Source of the DNA: JAFDWR01 sp038216655
GTDB lineage: Bacteria; Armatimonadota; Fimbriimonadia; Fimbriimonadales; Fimbriimonadaceae
Reading direction: 5' to 3'
DNA: 64,000 nt
Assembly: GCA_038216655.1 (NCBI GenBank)
Contig: JBBQPZ010000006.1
Location: 62,001 to 126,000 of the forward strand
This document shows, piece by piece, positions 42,041 to 50,858 of this stretch. Position numbers and translations under genes: made by a program. Numbering within the stretch: the stretch's first letter is position 1; every line of letters starts with the position of its first letter. The notes beneath the pieces were generated by a model. That model made no database searches. It saw only the letters and a list, made by a program, of their open reading frames with translations, and had not been told where the DNA came from.

Positions 42041-43876
42041 ATGTCCTCCCCTATCCGGAATATCGGCATCATTGCGCACGTCGATCACGGAAAGACCACC
42101 CTGGTTGATGCGATCTTCAAGCAGTCCGGGCTTTTTCGCGAGAATCAACACGTCAACGTCCGGGTGATGGACAGCAACGACCTCGAGCGTGAGAAAGGAA
42201 TTACCATCCTCTCCAAGGTCGCGAGCGTCCGCTATAAGGGCTACAAGATCAACATCGTCGATACCCCCGGCCACGCCGACTTCGGCGGCGAAGTCGAGCG
42301 CGTGCTCAGCATGGTGGACGGCGTTCTCCTCGTCGTCGACGCCAATGAGGGCCCGATGCCCCAGACCCGATTCGTGCTTAAGAAGGCGTTCGAGAACGGC
42401 CTGAAGCCGATTGTTTTCATCAACAAGATCGACCGTGAGAACGCCCGACCGCTTGCCGCTTACGACAAGACAATCGACCTGTTCATCGACCTCGGCGCAA
42501 ATGAGGACGATATCTTCTTCCCCCACCTCTACGGAAGCGGTGCCGGCGGCTACGCTCGGATCAGTGCGGACGGCAGCGAGCAGGACATGCGCGAGCTGTT
42601 CGAGATGATTGTAAACGCGGTTCCACCTCCCCGAGTGGAAATGGAAGGACCGTTCCTGCTTCAGGTCAACAACCTCGACTACAGCGACTACCTTGGTCGG
42701 ATGTTCGGCGGCAAGGTCCTTCGCGGCTCGATCAAGCTCGGCGACCGGGTTGAGATGCAGCGAGAAGGCACGGACAAGAAGGTCGCATTCAACGTGACCA
42801 AGATGTGGACCTACGAAGGCATCGAGATGAAGGAAGCCGAGGCGGTCGAAGCCGGCGAAATCGTCATGCTGGCTGGCCTCGACAACGTCTTGATTTCGGA
42901 CACCATCGCCCACGTCGACACCACCGCCCCGCTGCCTTCCATCAAGGTCGAACCTTCGACTTTGTCGATGAGCCTCTACGCAAACAACTCGCCCCTCGCT
43001 GGCAAGGACGGAGGCAAGTTCCTCACCATCCACAAAATCCGTGAGCGCGTCCAGAAGGAAGAAGCCGTCTCGGTCAGTGTCAAGATCGACCCAAACTCCC
43101 CCAGCGACTCAGTGAAGGTCCAGGCCCGGGGCGAACTGCAGCTTGCGATCCTCATTGAAACGATGCGCCGCGAAGGTTACGAGATGCAGATCTCCCGCCC
43201 GCAGGTTATCTACAAGCGCAACGAGGAAGGCAAGATCGAGGAGCCGTACGAGATCGCGACCCTCGAGTGCCCCGAGGACGCGGTTGGAACGGTCATGGAA
43301 GACATGAGCCGCCGAAAGGGCGAGCTCATCGACATGCGCAAGAACGACAATGGCACCACGTCGCTGGATTACTCGATCCCGACGCGCGGCCTGATCGGCT
43401 TCCGCTCGAACTTCCTCACCATGACCCGGGGTCTCGGCCTCATCTCCGCGCTGTTCGACGGCTACCGCGAGTACAAGGGCGAGATCTCCTCGCGAACGCA
43501 GGGATCGCTGATCAACAAGGATAACGGAAAGTTAACGCGCTACGCCTACGAGGACGTCATGGTCCGCGGCACGCTGTTCTATCCGGTCGGCACGGAGCTC
43601 TACGGTGGCATGATCGTCGGCGCTTGCTCCCGAGACGAGGACATGATCGTCAACGCAACCAAGGAAAAGGCGGCGAACAACATTCGTTCCGCCACCGCGG
43701 AGCAGACGGCAAGCCTCGACTCGCACAAGGAGTTCTCCTTGGAGCAAGCCCTTAGCTGGCTCCGAGACGACGAGCTTCTGGAGACGACACCCAAGCAGCT
43801 CCGGTTCCGCAAGAAGATCCTCGATCACTCGGAAAGAAGGGTCGCCGAGCGCCGCAGCGAAGTCGCGAACGTCTAG
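42041..43876 (+). CDS. typA: Ribosome-binding GTPase TypA/BipA
   Basis: Translational GTPase involved in ribosome assembly and stress or cold adaptation. 611 residues. G1 AHVDHGKTT, G2 region EREKGITI, G3 DTPGHADFGGE, G4 NKIDRE; C-terminal TypA-specific domain includes PTRGLIGFRSNFLT and TRGLGLISALF. Full length and intact. Preceded by TAAACT 7 nt before the ATG. Confidence 0.97.
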   Translation: MSSPIRNIGIIAHVDHGKTTLVDAIFKQSGLFRENQHVNVRVMDSNDLEREKGITILSKVASVRYKGYKINIVDTPGHADFGGEVERVLSMVDGVLLVVDANEGPMPQTRFVLKKAFENGLKPIVFINKIDRENARPLAAYDKTIDLFIDLGANEDDIFFPHLYGSGAGGYARISADGSEQDMRELFEMIVNAVPPPRVEMEGPFLLQVNNLDYSDYLGRMFGGKVLRGSIKLGDRVEMQREGTDKKVAFNVTKMWTYEGIEMKEAEAVEAGEIVMLAGLDNVLISDTIAHVDTTAPLPSIKVEPSTLSMSLYANNSPLAGKDGGKFLTIHKIRERVQKEEAVSVSVKIDPNSPSDSVKVQARGELQLAILIETMRREGYEMQISRPQVIYKRNEEGKIEEPYEIATLECPEDAVGTVMEDMSRRKGELIDMRKNDNGTTSLDYSIPTRGLIGFRSNFLTMTRGLGLISALFDGYREYKGEISSRTQGSLINKDNGKLTRYAYEDVMVRGTLFYPVGTELYGGMIVGACSRDEDMIVNATKEKAANNIRSATAEQTASLDSHKEFSLEQALSWLRDDELLETTPKQLRFRKKILDHSERRVAERRSEVANV

Positions 43877-43883
43877 CTCCGAA

Positions 43884-43917
43884 GCCTTCCCTTGAGGGGG
43901 GTTGGAGAGGTGAACGC
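43884..43917 (+). repeat. GC-rich hairpin repeat after typA
   Basis: 34-nt sequence GCC[TTCCCTTGAGGGGGG]TTGGAGAGGTGAACGC just downstream of the typA stop. It matches 58865-58898 (29 or more of 34 positions) and is related to 6572-6606. It can form a short CC(T)TCCC/GGGAGG-type hairpin but has no T-tract. Confidence 0.6.
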
Positions 43918-43964
43918 CCGCCACCTGATCGTAGGTGGCATCCGAAGTTAGAATGGAGGCAGAC

Positions 43965-44582
43965 ATGATCCTCGTTATCGACAACTACGATTCCTTCACC
44001 TACAACCTCGTCCAGTACCTGGGCGAATGCGGGGCGGAAACGGTGGTCTGGCGAAACGATGAGATCGACCTTGACGGGATCCATAAGCTGAAACCCGAGG
44101 GGATCATGCTCTCGCCCGGGCCTTGCACCCCGGACCAGAGCGGGGTCTGCTTGGACATCCTCGGCGCAAGCCTGCACGGGACTCTGAACGTTCCCATCTT
44201 CGGCGTCTGCCTCGGCCATCAGGCGATGGGGCAGGCCGCGGGGGGCACCGTCGCCTGCGCTGAGCGAATCATGCATGGTAAGACAAGCCAGGTCCGCCAC
44301 GACGGGCGCGGTCTCTTCGAGGGCATGCCGAACCCATTTCGCGCCGTGCGCTACCACTCGCTTGTGGTCACCAAGAATTCCGTGCCGCCTGGCTTCGAGG
44401 TTTCCGCCACATCCGAAGACGACGGCGAGATCATGGGGCTGCGGCACAAGTCGCTGCCGATCGAGGGCGTGCAGTTCCACCCCGAGTCGGTCCTCACCGA
44501 GGACGGCATCCGGATCGTGCAGAACTTCGTGCGCCGCGTCGCGGAGTGGGGCGAGCGAACGGTCAACGCTGGAGCGAACTAA
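43965..44582 (+). CDS. pabA: Glutamine amidotransferase subunit of anthranilate/aminodeoxychorismate synthase
   Basis: Class I glutamine amidotransferase that supplies ammonia to TrpE or PabB. 205 residues from ATG 43965, which follows GGAGG by 5 nt. The start MILVIDNYDSFTYNLVQYL is typical; the oxyanion loop is SPGPCTPDQSG, the nucleophile Cys is in GVCLGHQ (about 80), and the His-Glu pair is in VQFHPES. No trpE or pabB is nearby, so it may serve both pathways; trpG is the alternative name. A TTAGAAT at 43948-43954 could be its -10 box. Confidence 0.93.
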   Translation: MILVIDNYDSFTYNLVQYLGECGAETVVWRNDEIDLDGIHKLKPEGIMLSPGPCTPDQSGVCLDILGASLHGTLNVPIFGVCLGHQAMGQAAGGTVACAERIMHGKTSQVRHDGRGLFEGMPNPFRAVRYHSLVVTKNSVPPGFEVSATSEDDGEIMGLRHKSLPIEGVQFHPESVLTEDGIRIVQNFVRRVAEWGERTVNAGAN

Positions 44583-44617
44583 AAAAGATAAGTCCTATCC
44601 GTCGTATAGGACTTATC
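44581..44617 (-). terminator. Intrinsic terminator of the sensor kinase gene
   Basis: A perfect 12-bp inverted repeat (44587-44598 and 44606-44617, GATAAGTCCTAT / ATAGGACTTATC) with a 7-nt loop is followed, on the minus strand, by six T residues (A44581-44586). It lies 30 nt after the kinase stop. The A-run also forms the stop codon of pabA on the other strand. On the plus strand there is no T-tract. Confidence 0.85.
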
Positions 44618-44647
44618 AAGGTGCCAGGGGGCTGATGACCCCAGCGA

Positions 44648-46399
44648 CTATTCGTCGTTGAGCTCTTTGGCCCTCTCGATATCGAGTTCCGACGGAACGC
44701 GAACCCAGAACGTCGAACCCACGCCGACTTCCGAGTCGACCCAGATCGTGCCCATGTGGACTTTGTCCACGAGGTGCTTGACCAGGTACAGGCCGAGACC
44801 GGTGCCGTAGATCTTCCGATTGTCCTCGTTATCGACGCGGTGGAACCGCTCGAACACCTTCGCGAGGTGCTCCTTCGGGATTCCCATGCCTTGGTCTTGG
44901 ACGCCGATCAGAATCGTGTCGCCTTCGTTCTTGGCGTGGACGATCACGTCGCCGCCGTTCGGCGAATACTTGATCGCGTTGTTGAGCAGGTTCGTCAGGA
45001 TCTGATCGAACTTGTCCTGGTCGCCCACGATCGTCTCGGGGAGCTTGTTGTGGATGTTGAGCAGCACCGCATGGCGGGTCGAGGCTTGCTGCTGAACGGC
45101 CACCGACTTCTCCAAAAGCTGGGTGAGGTCGAATCGCGAGTAATTTGGCTTCAGGGACTCGCCCGACTCGATGCGCGCGGTATTCAAGAGGTCGTCGATC
45201 AACCGGCGAAGGCGATCGCACTCGGAAACCACGATGCCGAGGAACTCGCGCTGATCATCCTTGTTGTAGATGTCCTCGTCGATCCCTTCAAGCAACGTGC
45301 TGCTGAAGCCCTTGATCGCCGTGAGCGGGGTTCGAAGCTCGTGGGATGCCATCGCGACGAAGCTCGACTTCATCTTGTCGATGTTCATCATCTCAGTGAT
45401 GTCGTTGAGAATGACGACCACGCCGACGTCCTTGCCGTCCTCGCTACGTACATTCGCGGCCTGGGCCTCGTAGATGCGGTCCGAAGCTCCGGCGATCGTA
45501 ACGTGAATCTCTTTCTTCGCGCCTTCGGTTCCCTTGCGCCCCTCGCTGACTAGGGCGATCAGATCGTCATGGTGGATCGTCTCTTCCATGTTCGAGCCAA
45601 GAGCCTCCGGTCCGATGCCAAAAATGGCGCGGGCGCTGGCGTTAATCTGGCTGAGCCGACCCTCGGGCGAGACGAGTAGCAGACCGGCAGTCAGCGACTC
45701 GAATGTCTGGAGAAGCTCTTCGCGCTCCTCGACGACCTCGCGGTAAAGCTGGAGGTTGGCGATGATTGAGCCCACGTTGCGAGCCATGCGCTCCAGCAAC
45801 CGGACGTCCTCGTCGTTGAAGTCTTCGCCGTGGCGCTTGTTGAATGCGTGGAGAACACCGATCGTATTGCGCTCAATGACCCGGTTCTCTTCGTCACGCT
45901 TCTCGATGACGAGGGGAACGGTGATGCCGTTGGCTACGTGCAGGAGGCCAAAGGGGTCTTCCTGGGTGCGCGAGTCGCTCTGCGCGTCGTGGAAGATGAT
46001 CGGCTCGCCATCGCGGAAGACCTGGCCCGAAACGCCCTGGGTCGCCCGGACGCGGAAGATTTTCAGGTGATCCTCATCGACGCCGTAGGCGGGGGGAATA
46101 CCGATCAACTCGCCGCGCTCGCGGTCGAAGAACATGATCGCGATCTTCTCCGCTTGGAGGATCATCGCGATGCGTTGAACGAGACGGCGTAACGTCACGT
46201 CAGCCTCATTGATGGGGGCTTCTACGGGACCGGTGTTGATCTCGCCACGAGAGGGAGATCTCGCCGCTTCATCGCTCGCCCGATTTTGCTCCAACTCGTG
46301 AATTCGAGCCTTAAGAGCCACAATTTCGGCCCTTAACGCCTCATTCTGCAATTGGAAGTCCTCACTTTCGCCCATTCTTCCGAAAACCTCTACGGACAC
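44648..46399 (-). CDS. Soluble GAF-PAS sensor histidine kinase
   Basis: 583 residues without membrane helices. Coiled coil (about 14-45), GAF domain (about 68-215), PAS domain (about 225-345), HisKA with SHELRTPL (phospho-His about 352), and HATPase with N box NLLNNAIKYSP, G1 DQGMGIP, F box FERFHR and G2 GTGLGLYL. The GAF/PAS input suggests sensing of a small cytoplasmic ligand or redox state. No response regulator is adjacent; the single-domain receiver at 18039 is a candidate partner by absence of alternatives in this window. Start GTG 46399 with TAAAGT 6 nt upstream (RC of 46406-46411). Ends at a strong terminator. Confidence 0.95.
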   Translation of the reverse strand: MSVEVFGRMGESEDFQLQNEALRAEIVALKARIHELEQNRASDEAARSPSRGEINTGPVEAPINEADVTLRRLVQRIAMILQAEKIAIMFFDRERGELIGIPPAYGVDEDHLKIFRVRATQGVSGQVFRDGEPIIFHDAQSDSRTQEDPFGLLHVANGITVPLVIEKRDEENRVIERNTIGVLHAFNKRHGEDFNDEDVRLLERMARNVGSIIANLQLYREVVEEREELLQTFESLTAGLLLVSPEGRLSQINASARAIFGIGPEALGSNMEETIHHDDLIALVSEGRKGTEGAKKEIHVTIAGASDRIYEAQAANVRSEDGKDVGVVVILNDITEMMNIDKMKSSFVAMASHELRTPLTAIKGFSSTLLEGIDEDIYNKDDQREFLGIVVSECDRLRRLIDDLLNTARIESGESLKPNYSRFDLTQLLEKSVAVQQQASTRHAVLLNIHNKLPETIVGDQDKFDQILTNLLNNAIKYSPNGGDVIVHAKNEGDTILIGVQDQGMGIPKEHLAKVFERFHRVDNEDNRKIYGTGLGLYLVKHLVDKVHMGTIWVDSEVGVGSTFWVRVPSELDIERAKELNDE

Positions 46400-46405
46400 C
46401 TCGGA

Positions 46406-46411
46406 ACTTTA
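46406..46411 (-). promoter_or_regulatory. Start-proximal -10 box (TAAAGT) of the kinase gene
   Basis: On the minus strand GGTAAAGT is followed by 6 nt and GTG 46399. Confidence 0.55.
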
Positions 46412-46536
46412 CCTCCTCAGGGTCCTTCGCTGCCGACTGCGCAGGCTCACGGGGGCCTTTCCCGGCATATTGCCGGACGTCGATCTTGAAGATTCCAAGG
46501 TCGATCGGACGCAGGTTCCGATATACTGACCATGGG

Positions 46537-47211
46537 ATGTCTCATAAGCTCGAGGAACTCCCCCTGTTTCCGCTTAACACGGTCCTCTTTCCATACGCCG
46601 CGATGCAGCTTCACGTGTTTGAAGAGCGTTACCGCGAAATGGTTCGGGAGTGCATCGAATTCGAGCGTCCCTTCGGGATCGTGCTCATCCGCCGCGGGTC
46701 AGAAGTGGGGGGCGGGGATGTCGAACCTTACATGGTAGGCACCGCGGTGCGCATCGTCCAAGTGCACCAATACGACGATGGAGGGATGGACCTGCAAGTG
46801 CAGGGCGAGCGACGTTTCCGGATTCGCGAACTCGATGAGTCGCGCTCGTTCCTCGTCGGCAAAGTGGAGCCGGTGATCGAACTGGAGGTCGAGGAGACGG
46901 CCCGCGCCAAGGAGCTTCTTTACCGCGCGCGTGAAGAGTTCGAACTTCTCATCCAGAAGCTGTTTGCCCGCCAGGAGCTGTCCGTCAAGGTTCAGTTCCC
47001 GCCCGATCCCGTCGTGCTCTCCTTCACCATCGCGAACCTGCTTCCGATGGAGAATCTTGAGAAACAGCGACTGCTTGAAACCACGGACACCCTCGAGAGA
47101 GTAGAGGAGCTTATTCCAATCCTCCAAACTCAAAATCTCGAAAACTTCGCAACGCCCGGGCTCTACCGAATGACCACGAGCGACCTGTCGGAGTGGAGCA
47201 CGCCGAACTGA
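46537..47211 (+). CDS. LON substrate-binding-domain protein (no protease domain)
   Basis: 224 residues matching the N-terminal domain of Lon protease: LPLFPLNTVLFPYAAMQLHVFEERYR, given here as LPLFPLNTVLFPYA and LHVFEERYREM, then GTAVRIVQVHQYDDGGMDL and the helical tail ending LPMENLEKQRLLETTDTLER (here LPMENLEKQRLLE). ATPase and protease domains are absent. Such stand-alone proteins are common and unassigned. ATG 46537 is preferred over the out-of-frame ATG at 46532; TATACT at 46522-46527 is 9 nt upstream. Confidence 0.88.
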   Translation: MSHKLEELPLFPLNTVLFPYAAMQLHVFEERYREMVRECIEFERPFGIVLIRRGSEVGGGDVEPYMVGTAVRIVQVHQYDDGGMDLQVQGERRFRIRELDESRSFLVGKVEPVIELEVEETARAKELLYRAREEFELLIQKLFARQELSVKVQFPPDPVVLSFTIANLLPMENLEKQRLLETTDTLERVEELIPILQTQNLENFATPGLYRMTTSDLSEWSTPN

Positions 47212-47266
47212 GCGAACCCGCCTATTTGTCAGGTCACCCCGTCGCTGATCGCGGAACGACATCCCT

Positions 47267-48175
47267 ATGGTAAGAGCTATTCTTCCGATCAGCTTGACGG
47301 CGCTTCTCCTCGCCGGCTTTGCGCTGGCCGGACGGAATGGCGGTGCCCATCCCGAGTGGGGCCCTGAGCCTCCCGTCGCCCCCTACATCAACTCCGCGCT
47401 CCCCTCGCAGCGCGTAGTGTGCCCTCTGATCTTCCCCCTCATCGGCCCCTGCCATTGGAAGGACGGTTACGACGACCAACGCAAGGGTTTTCACCACACG
47501 GGAATCGATATCGTCGCGCCTAAGATGACGCCGATCGTCGCCCCCTTTCGCGGCATCCTCGGGATGAAGCGCGAGTCGTTCTGGATTTACGGCGAGAACG
47601 GCTGGGCGTTGCTCGGCACGCACCTGAATGACGACAATCCGGGCACTCGCGATCATAAGGGCGGCCGCGACACCATGTTCGCTCCGAACATCGCTCCCGG
47701 TCAGACGGTCGAGGCGGGCCAATTGATTGGGTACGTGGGTGAGAGCGGCGATGCAACCGGTCCCCACCTGCACTTCGAGCTATACGTTCCCGGCCCTGAG
47801 CTTGCTTCCGCGCGAATTCGAGACCCCTTCCCTTCCCTCAAGCGATCTCAAGTGTTGACCCAACCCGCGGCGATTCTCCCCGTTCCTGACGAAAAGCCGG
47901 TAAAGGGGGATTTGCGGCTCGAAGGTTGTATCCGGAAGACGGAACCCGAACTTCACCGCCTTACGATTCTCTTGACCGCCAAGCAATACCCGGCAGGACG
48001 AGTGATCCCTGTGGTGGGCACCCACTATGTTCGGGTGATCGTTCCCGATGAAGTCGTGAAGACGGCGGGCGGATGGTCCAACTTGGCACGACTGGCCGAG
48101 ACGGATTCGATCGGTTTGTATGTTCCCGAGGCGAGTTGTACCGGCGATCTACGAGCGAACCGCATCCTGCTCTAG
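47267..48175 (+). CDS. Secreted M23-family metallopeptidase
   Basis: 302 residues with a signal peptide (MVRAILPISLTALLLAGFALA). The LytM/M23 domain lies about 65-185, with zinc ligands in HHTGIDI (His and Asp) and HLHFEL (second His of HxH), as in peptidoglycan endopeptidases and EnvC/NlpD-type activators. The glycine-rich active loop GYVGESGDATGPHLHF is intact, so it should be catalytic. The C-terminal 100 residues are unassigned. Its stop overlaps the convergent GNAT gene by 3-4 nt. Confidence 0.9.
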   Translation: MVRAILPISLTALLLAGFALAGRNGGAHPEWGPEPPVAPYINSALPSQRVVCPLIFPLIGPCHWKDGYDDQRKGFHHTGIDIVAPKMTPIVAPFRGILGMKRESFWIYGENGWALLGTHLNDDNPGTRDHKGGRDTMFAPNIAPGQTVEAGQLIGYVGESGDATGPHLHFELYVPGPELASARIRDPFPSLKRSQVLTQPAAILPVPDEKPVKGDLRLEGCIRKTEPELHRLTILLTAKQYPAGRVIPVVGTHYVRVIVPDEVVKTAGGWSNLARLAETDSIGLYVPEASCTGDLRANRILL

Positions 48176-48888
48176 GCGCGCTCCGTCGGGCAGAAGACTT
48201 GCAGCATCGCGATCTTCTCGTATCCAAGGTGCGGGTAGAGACGCGCTCCGTCGCTGCTTGCCACCAACACGCTCGTCCGCACGCCATGCGCCTTTTCTTC
48301 TTGTAGGAGCTTGCTCATGAGAGCTCGGCCGAAGCCGCGCCCCCGGGCGTCGCGAAACACATAGAGACCCGAGACCCAGGCATCCTCACCGAACGGAACG
48401 CTCTCGACCCAGCCGTAGTCGGTGGCGTCATCCCATGCGGCGTAGAGGCGAGATTCCGCACGAAACTTCCGCCTCTGCGATGCTCGCTGGGGGATCGACT
48501 TTGCCTGTTCGATGGTCTCTACCTTTCGCACCGGCGGATCGGAAGTGAAGTGGGGGATGTTCTCAAGATGATGGATGAAGATCCACTCGGTCGACATCGC
48601 CCGGTAGCCAAGCTCCTTGTAGGCGGCTCGAATCACGTCGAACTCCGCGTCGTCGGCATGAATATGGCAGAGAAAATGCCAGCCGAGTCCGGTCTTCTTG
48701 ATCCGCCGCACGACTTCGGCAGGTTCAAGCTCAGAGACGATCACCTCGATCTTGCGCGGGTTCTTCCGGCCGGGGCCGTCCTGAAGCACCCAAAGACCAT
48801 CCTCCCCCCGGACGAGGTAGGGATGGGCTTGGCTCTTCCCCCACGCAAACGCGTGGACGAAGACCTCGATGGCTCGCTCCAAGGTCAC
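48172..48888 (-). CDS. GNAT-family N-acetyltransferase
   Basis: 238 residues. The C-terminal half is a GNAT domain with the acetyl-CoA loop FRDARGRGFGRALM (R-x-x-G-x-G) and the late strand LYPHLGYEKI. The N-terminal half (about 1-120) is probably a second, diverged GNAT-like lobe or a substrate domain. Acceptor unknown. GTG 48888 is preceded by TAGAAT with a 5-nt spacer (RC of 48894-48899), with no Shine-Dalgarno. Confidence 0.87.
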   Translation of the reverse strand: MTLERAIEVFVHAFAWGKSQAHPYLVRGEDGLWVLQDGPGRKNPRKIEVIVSELEPAEVVRRIKKTGLGWHFLCHIHADDAEFDVIRAAYKELGYRAMSTEWIFIHHLENIPHFTSDPPVRKVETIEQAKSIPQRASQRRKFRAESRLYAAWDDATDYGWVESVPFGEDAWVSGLYVFRDARGRGFGRALMSKLLQEEKAHGVRTSVLVASSDGARLYPHLGYEKIAMLQVFCPTERA

Positions 48889-48936
48889 CCCTTATTCTAG
48901 CGAAACCTGGAGTGGCCGAAACTTGTAAGGTAGAGC

Positions 48937-49861
48937 ATGTGCCGGATGCTCCTCCTCATCGCACTCGCCTCGACCGTTTCATGCGATGGCCAGAATTCGG
49001 TTGGCTGGAAGCTGCAGGTTCCGTCGTTAGCCGAGATGCGCGCACTGGTGCCAGCTGACCTTGTTCCATCCCTGCCTCCCGTCGACCCCAGCAAGGGCGG
49101 CCAGCACCTTCCCGAAGTCGCAGCCCGACCTTCGCGAGTATCCGGATCTTGCATCGGTGCGGAAAAAGCGTGCCCAACTTTCGAAAGAGCTTGGCCTGTG
49201 GAACGCAGCGTTGGACGCCGTTGTAGCGGCCTCTCGGGCCCGCGATTGGTCTCGAATGCGCGCCCGCCCACTTGGTCCCAAGCTGCTCGAGCCATCCGAC
49301 ATCCAGGCGCCGGTCGAATTTCCCAATCTTGCCAACGCTAAGAACGCGGTTAAGCTACTGCTGCTTCGAGCCCGTCTCCGCCTCGATAAGGAGCCGCAAA
49401 GAGCGACCGAGGACTTTCTCGCCGCAATCCGCATCGGTCGTCGACTTCAGTCAGGCCGAGAGCCACTTGTGGGATACTTCGTCGGAATTGCCATCACAGG
49501 GATGGCGGACGACGCCATTCTCGCCGACTTGTCGCAAATGCCCGCTAGCGTGACAAAACGACTTCTGGCAGAAACTCCGGAGCAGGCAGACCTCCCGAAA
49601 CGGTTCGCCGAGACGCGGCGGATCGAACTCGGTGACGAGATCCTATGGGTTCACTTCACCCTCGTGGAAGCCGAGAAGGTTCTTGAAAAGGGCAATTGCC
49701 CGATCACTGCCGCCCTTAAGGATCATCCAAGTCCGTTTGAATTAAGAGACTCGATTCAGTGTCTTGCAATGCTCACCCGCGCGGGACACGATGCGCCATT
49801 CAAGTTTAAGGACGCCAAAGACATGGTCTGGTCGCTAGACGGGCACAAAGGGGCTGGCTAG
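48937..49861 (+). pseudogene. Lipoprotein-like hypothetical gene, frameshifted near its 5' end
   Basis: ATG 48937 opens a lipoprotein signal (LLLIALASTVSC, lipobox Cys about 16) and about 45 plausible residues (VGWKLQVPSLAEMRALVPAD). Around 49062-49118 the sensible frame moves to the next frame, which then runs to 49861 as an alpha-helical protein (LREYPDLASVRKKRAQLSKE, ATEDFLAAIRIGRRLQSG). A single indel would join the two. Neither frame alone gives a convincing protein. TAAGGT lies 5 nt before the ATG. No family recognised. It ends 4 nt into the convergent gene. Confidence 0.72.
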
Positions 49862-50826
49862 AAGCGGACCACACCCGCCGGGACTCCCTTCTCGTCCACG
49901 ATCGGAATCTCGACCTGGACGTCAAACTTCGCCGTAAAGATCAGCTTCGGCGACCGCTTCCTATCCTCGCTCTTCAGGGCCGTGTTCACGTCCCCTGAGG
50001 TACTCAGTGCGCCTGCGTTGACGAGCTTCGCCAGGTGGCGTTGAACAGCCTGCAAATAAGTCTTGCAAGCAGACTTCAGCCCAGGGTCATTCGCCAGATT
50101 GATCTCCACCTGCGAAGCTGGAGTCCGGAACGCCTCCGTCAGGTCGTTCGCACCCATCGACCGGAGGGCCGACTTCGCGAGTTCGAGCTTCGGCGTCAAC
50201 TCATCTGCCGGCATACTGCCATCGTCGAACTTGATCTCCACGAGGCTATTGAGCGCCCGTCGACGGAAATCCTCCGCCCGAAACTCGAGCGCATACCCCT
50301 TGTCGGTCTCTCGGAACCGGGCACCCAAGCCACGCGCAAGCTTGTCCAAGAACACCGCCGGTGCCGCGTCGCGGACGTCGATCGACGCAAGCAGACCCAT
50401 CATGGTCCAGTGGACTTCGACCGGCTTCGCAAAGGGCACACCTGAGAGCGAATGCAAGTCCAAGACTTGGGTGCTCTCCGTACGAAAAGTGAGCTTCCCG
50501 TCCTTGAACGCCTCCGCGGTGAGAGGCTTCGGCGATCCTGCGCCGCCGCCCGAAGCGCCGTAGAATCCGAACAACGTTTTCGAAGCCCGATCGTCGGTAA
50601 AGATCGGCTCCGTGCCGGGGATGATCTTGAGGTTCAGCTTGATTCGAAGCGCAGTGTTGATCGATTCGATGCTCTCAGAGTCAAACTCAAGCTTGGGCAG
50701 ATCGTCCTTTGGCTTTGCACGGACCACGAGGGTGTCCTGCTTATTGGTTTCCCGAATTAGGTTGACCAACGCATTGGTGCTACCTCCGGGGAAGGCAGTG
50801 AGGGCAAAGGCAACAAGGGCAAACAT
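49858..50826 (-). CDS. Secreted protein of unknown function
   Basis: 322 residues with a short N-terminal signal peptide (MFALVAFALTAFPGGSTNA). Features are a Gly-rich loop (GFYGASGGGAGSP), a helical middle (AAPAVFLDKLARGLGARFRE) that resembles STN/secretin-like short domains, and a C-terminal strand pair (FTAKFDVQVEIPIVDEKGVP). I do not recognise a family. It follows the J-WD40 gene by 32 nt on the same strand and may be co-transcribed. Confidence 0.75.
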   Translation of the reverse strand: MFALVAFALTAFPGGSTNALVNLIRETNKQDTLVVRAKPKDDLPKLEFDSESIESINTALRIKLNLKIIPGTEPIFTDDRASKTLFGFYGASGGGAGSPKPLTAEAFKDGKLTFRTESTQVLDLHSLSGVPFAKPVEVHWTMMGLLASIDVRDAAPAVFLDKLARGLGARFRETDKGYALEFRAEDFRRRALNSLVEIKFDDGSMPADELTPKLELAKSALRSMGANDLTEAFRTPASQVEINLANDPGLKSACKTYLQAVQRHLAKLVNAGALSTSGDVNTALKSEDRKRSPKLIFTAKFDVQVEIPIVDEKGVPAGVVRF

Positions 50827-50858
50827 ACAAATCAGACGCCTCTACGCAAGCCGCGTAA

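Noticed and set aside
41987..43033. 348-codon minus-strand frame opposite typA
   Set aside because: Shadow of typA; His/Asp/Val-rich reverse-frame composition.
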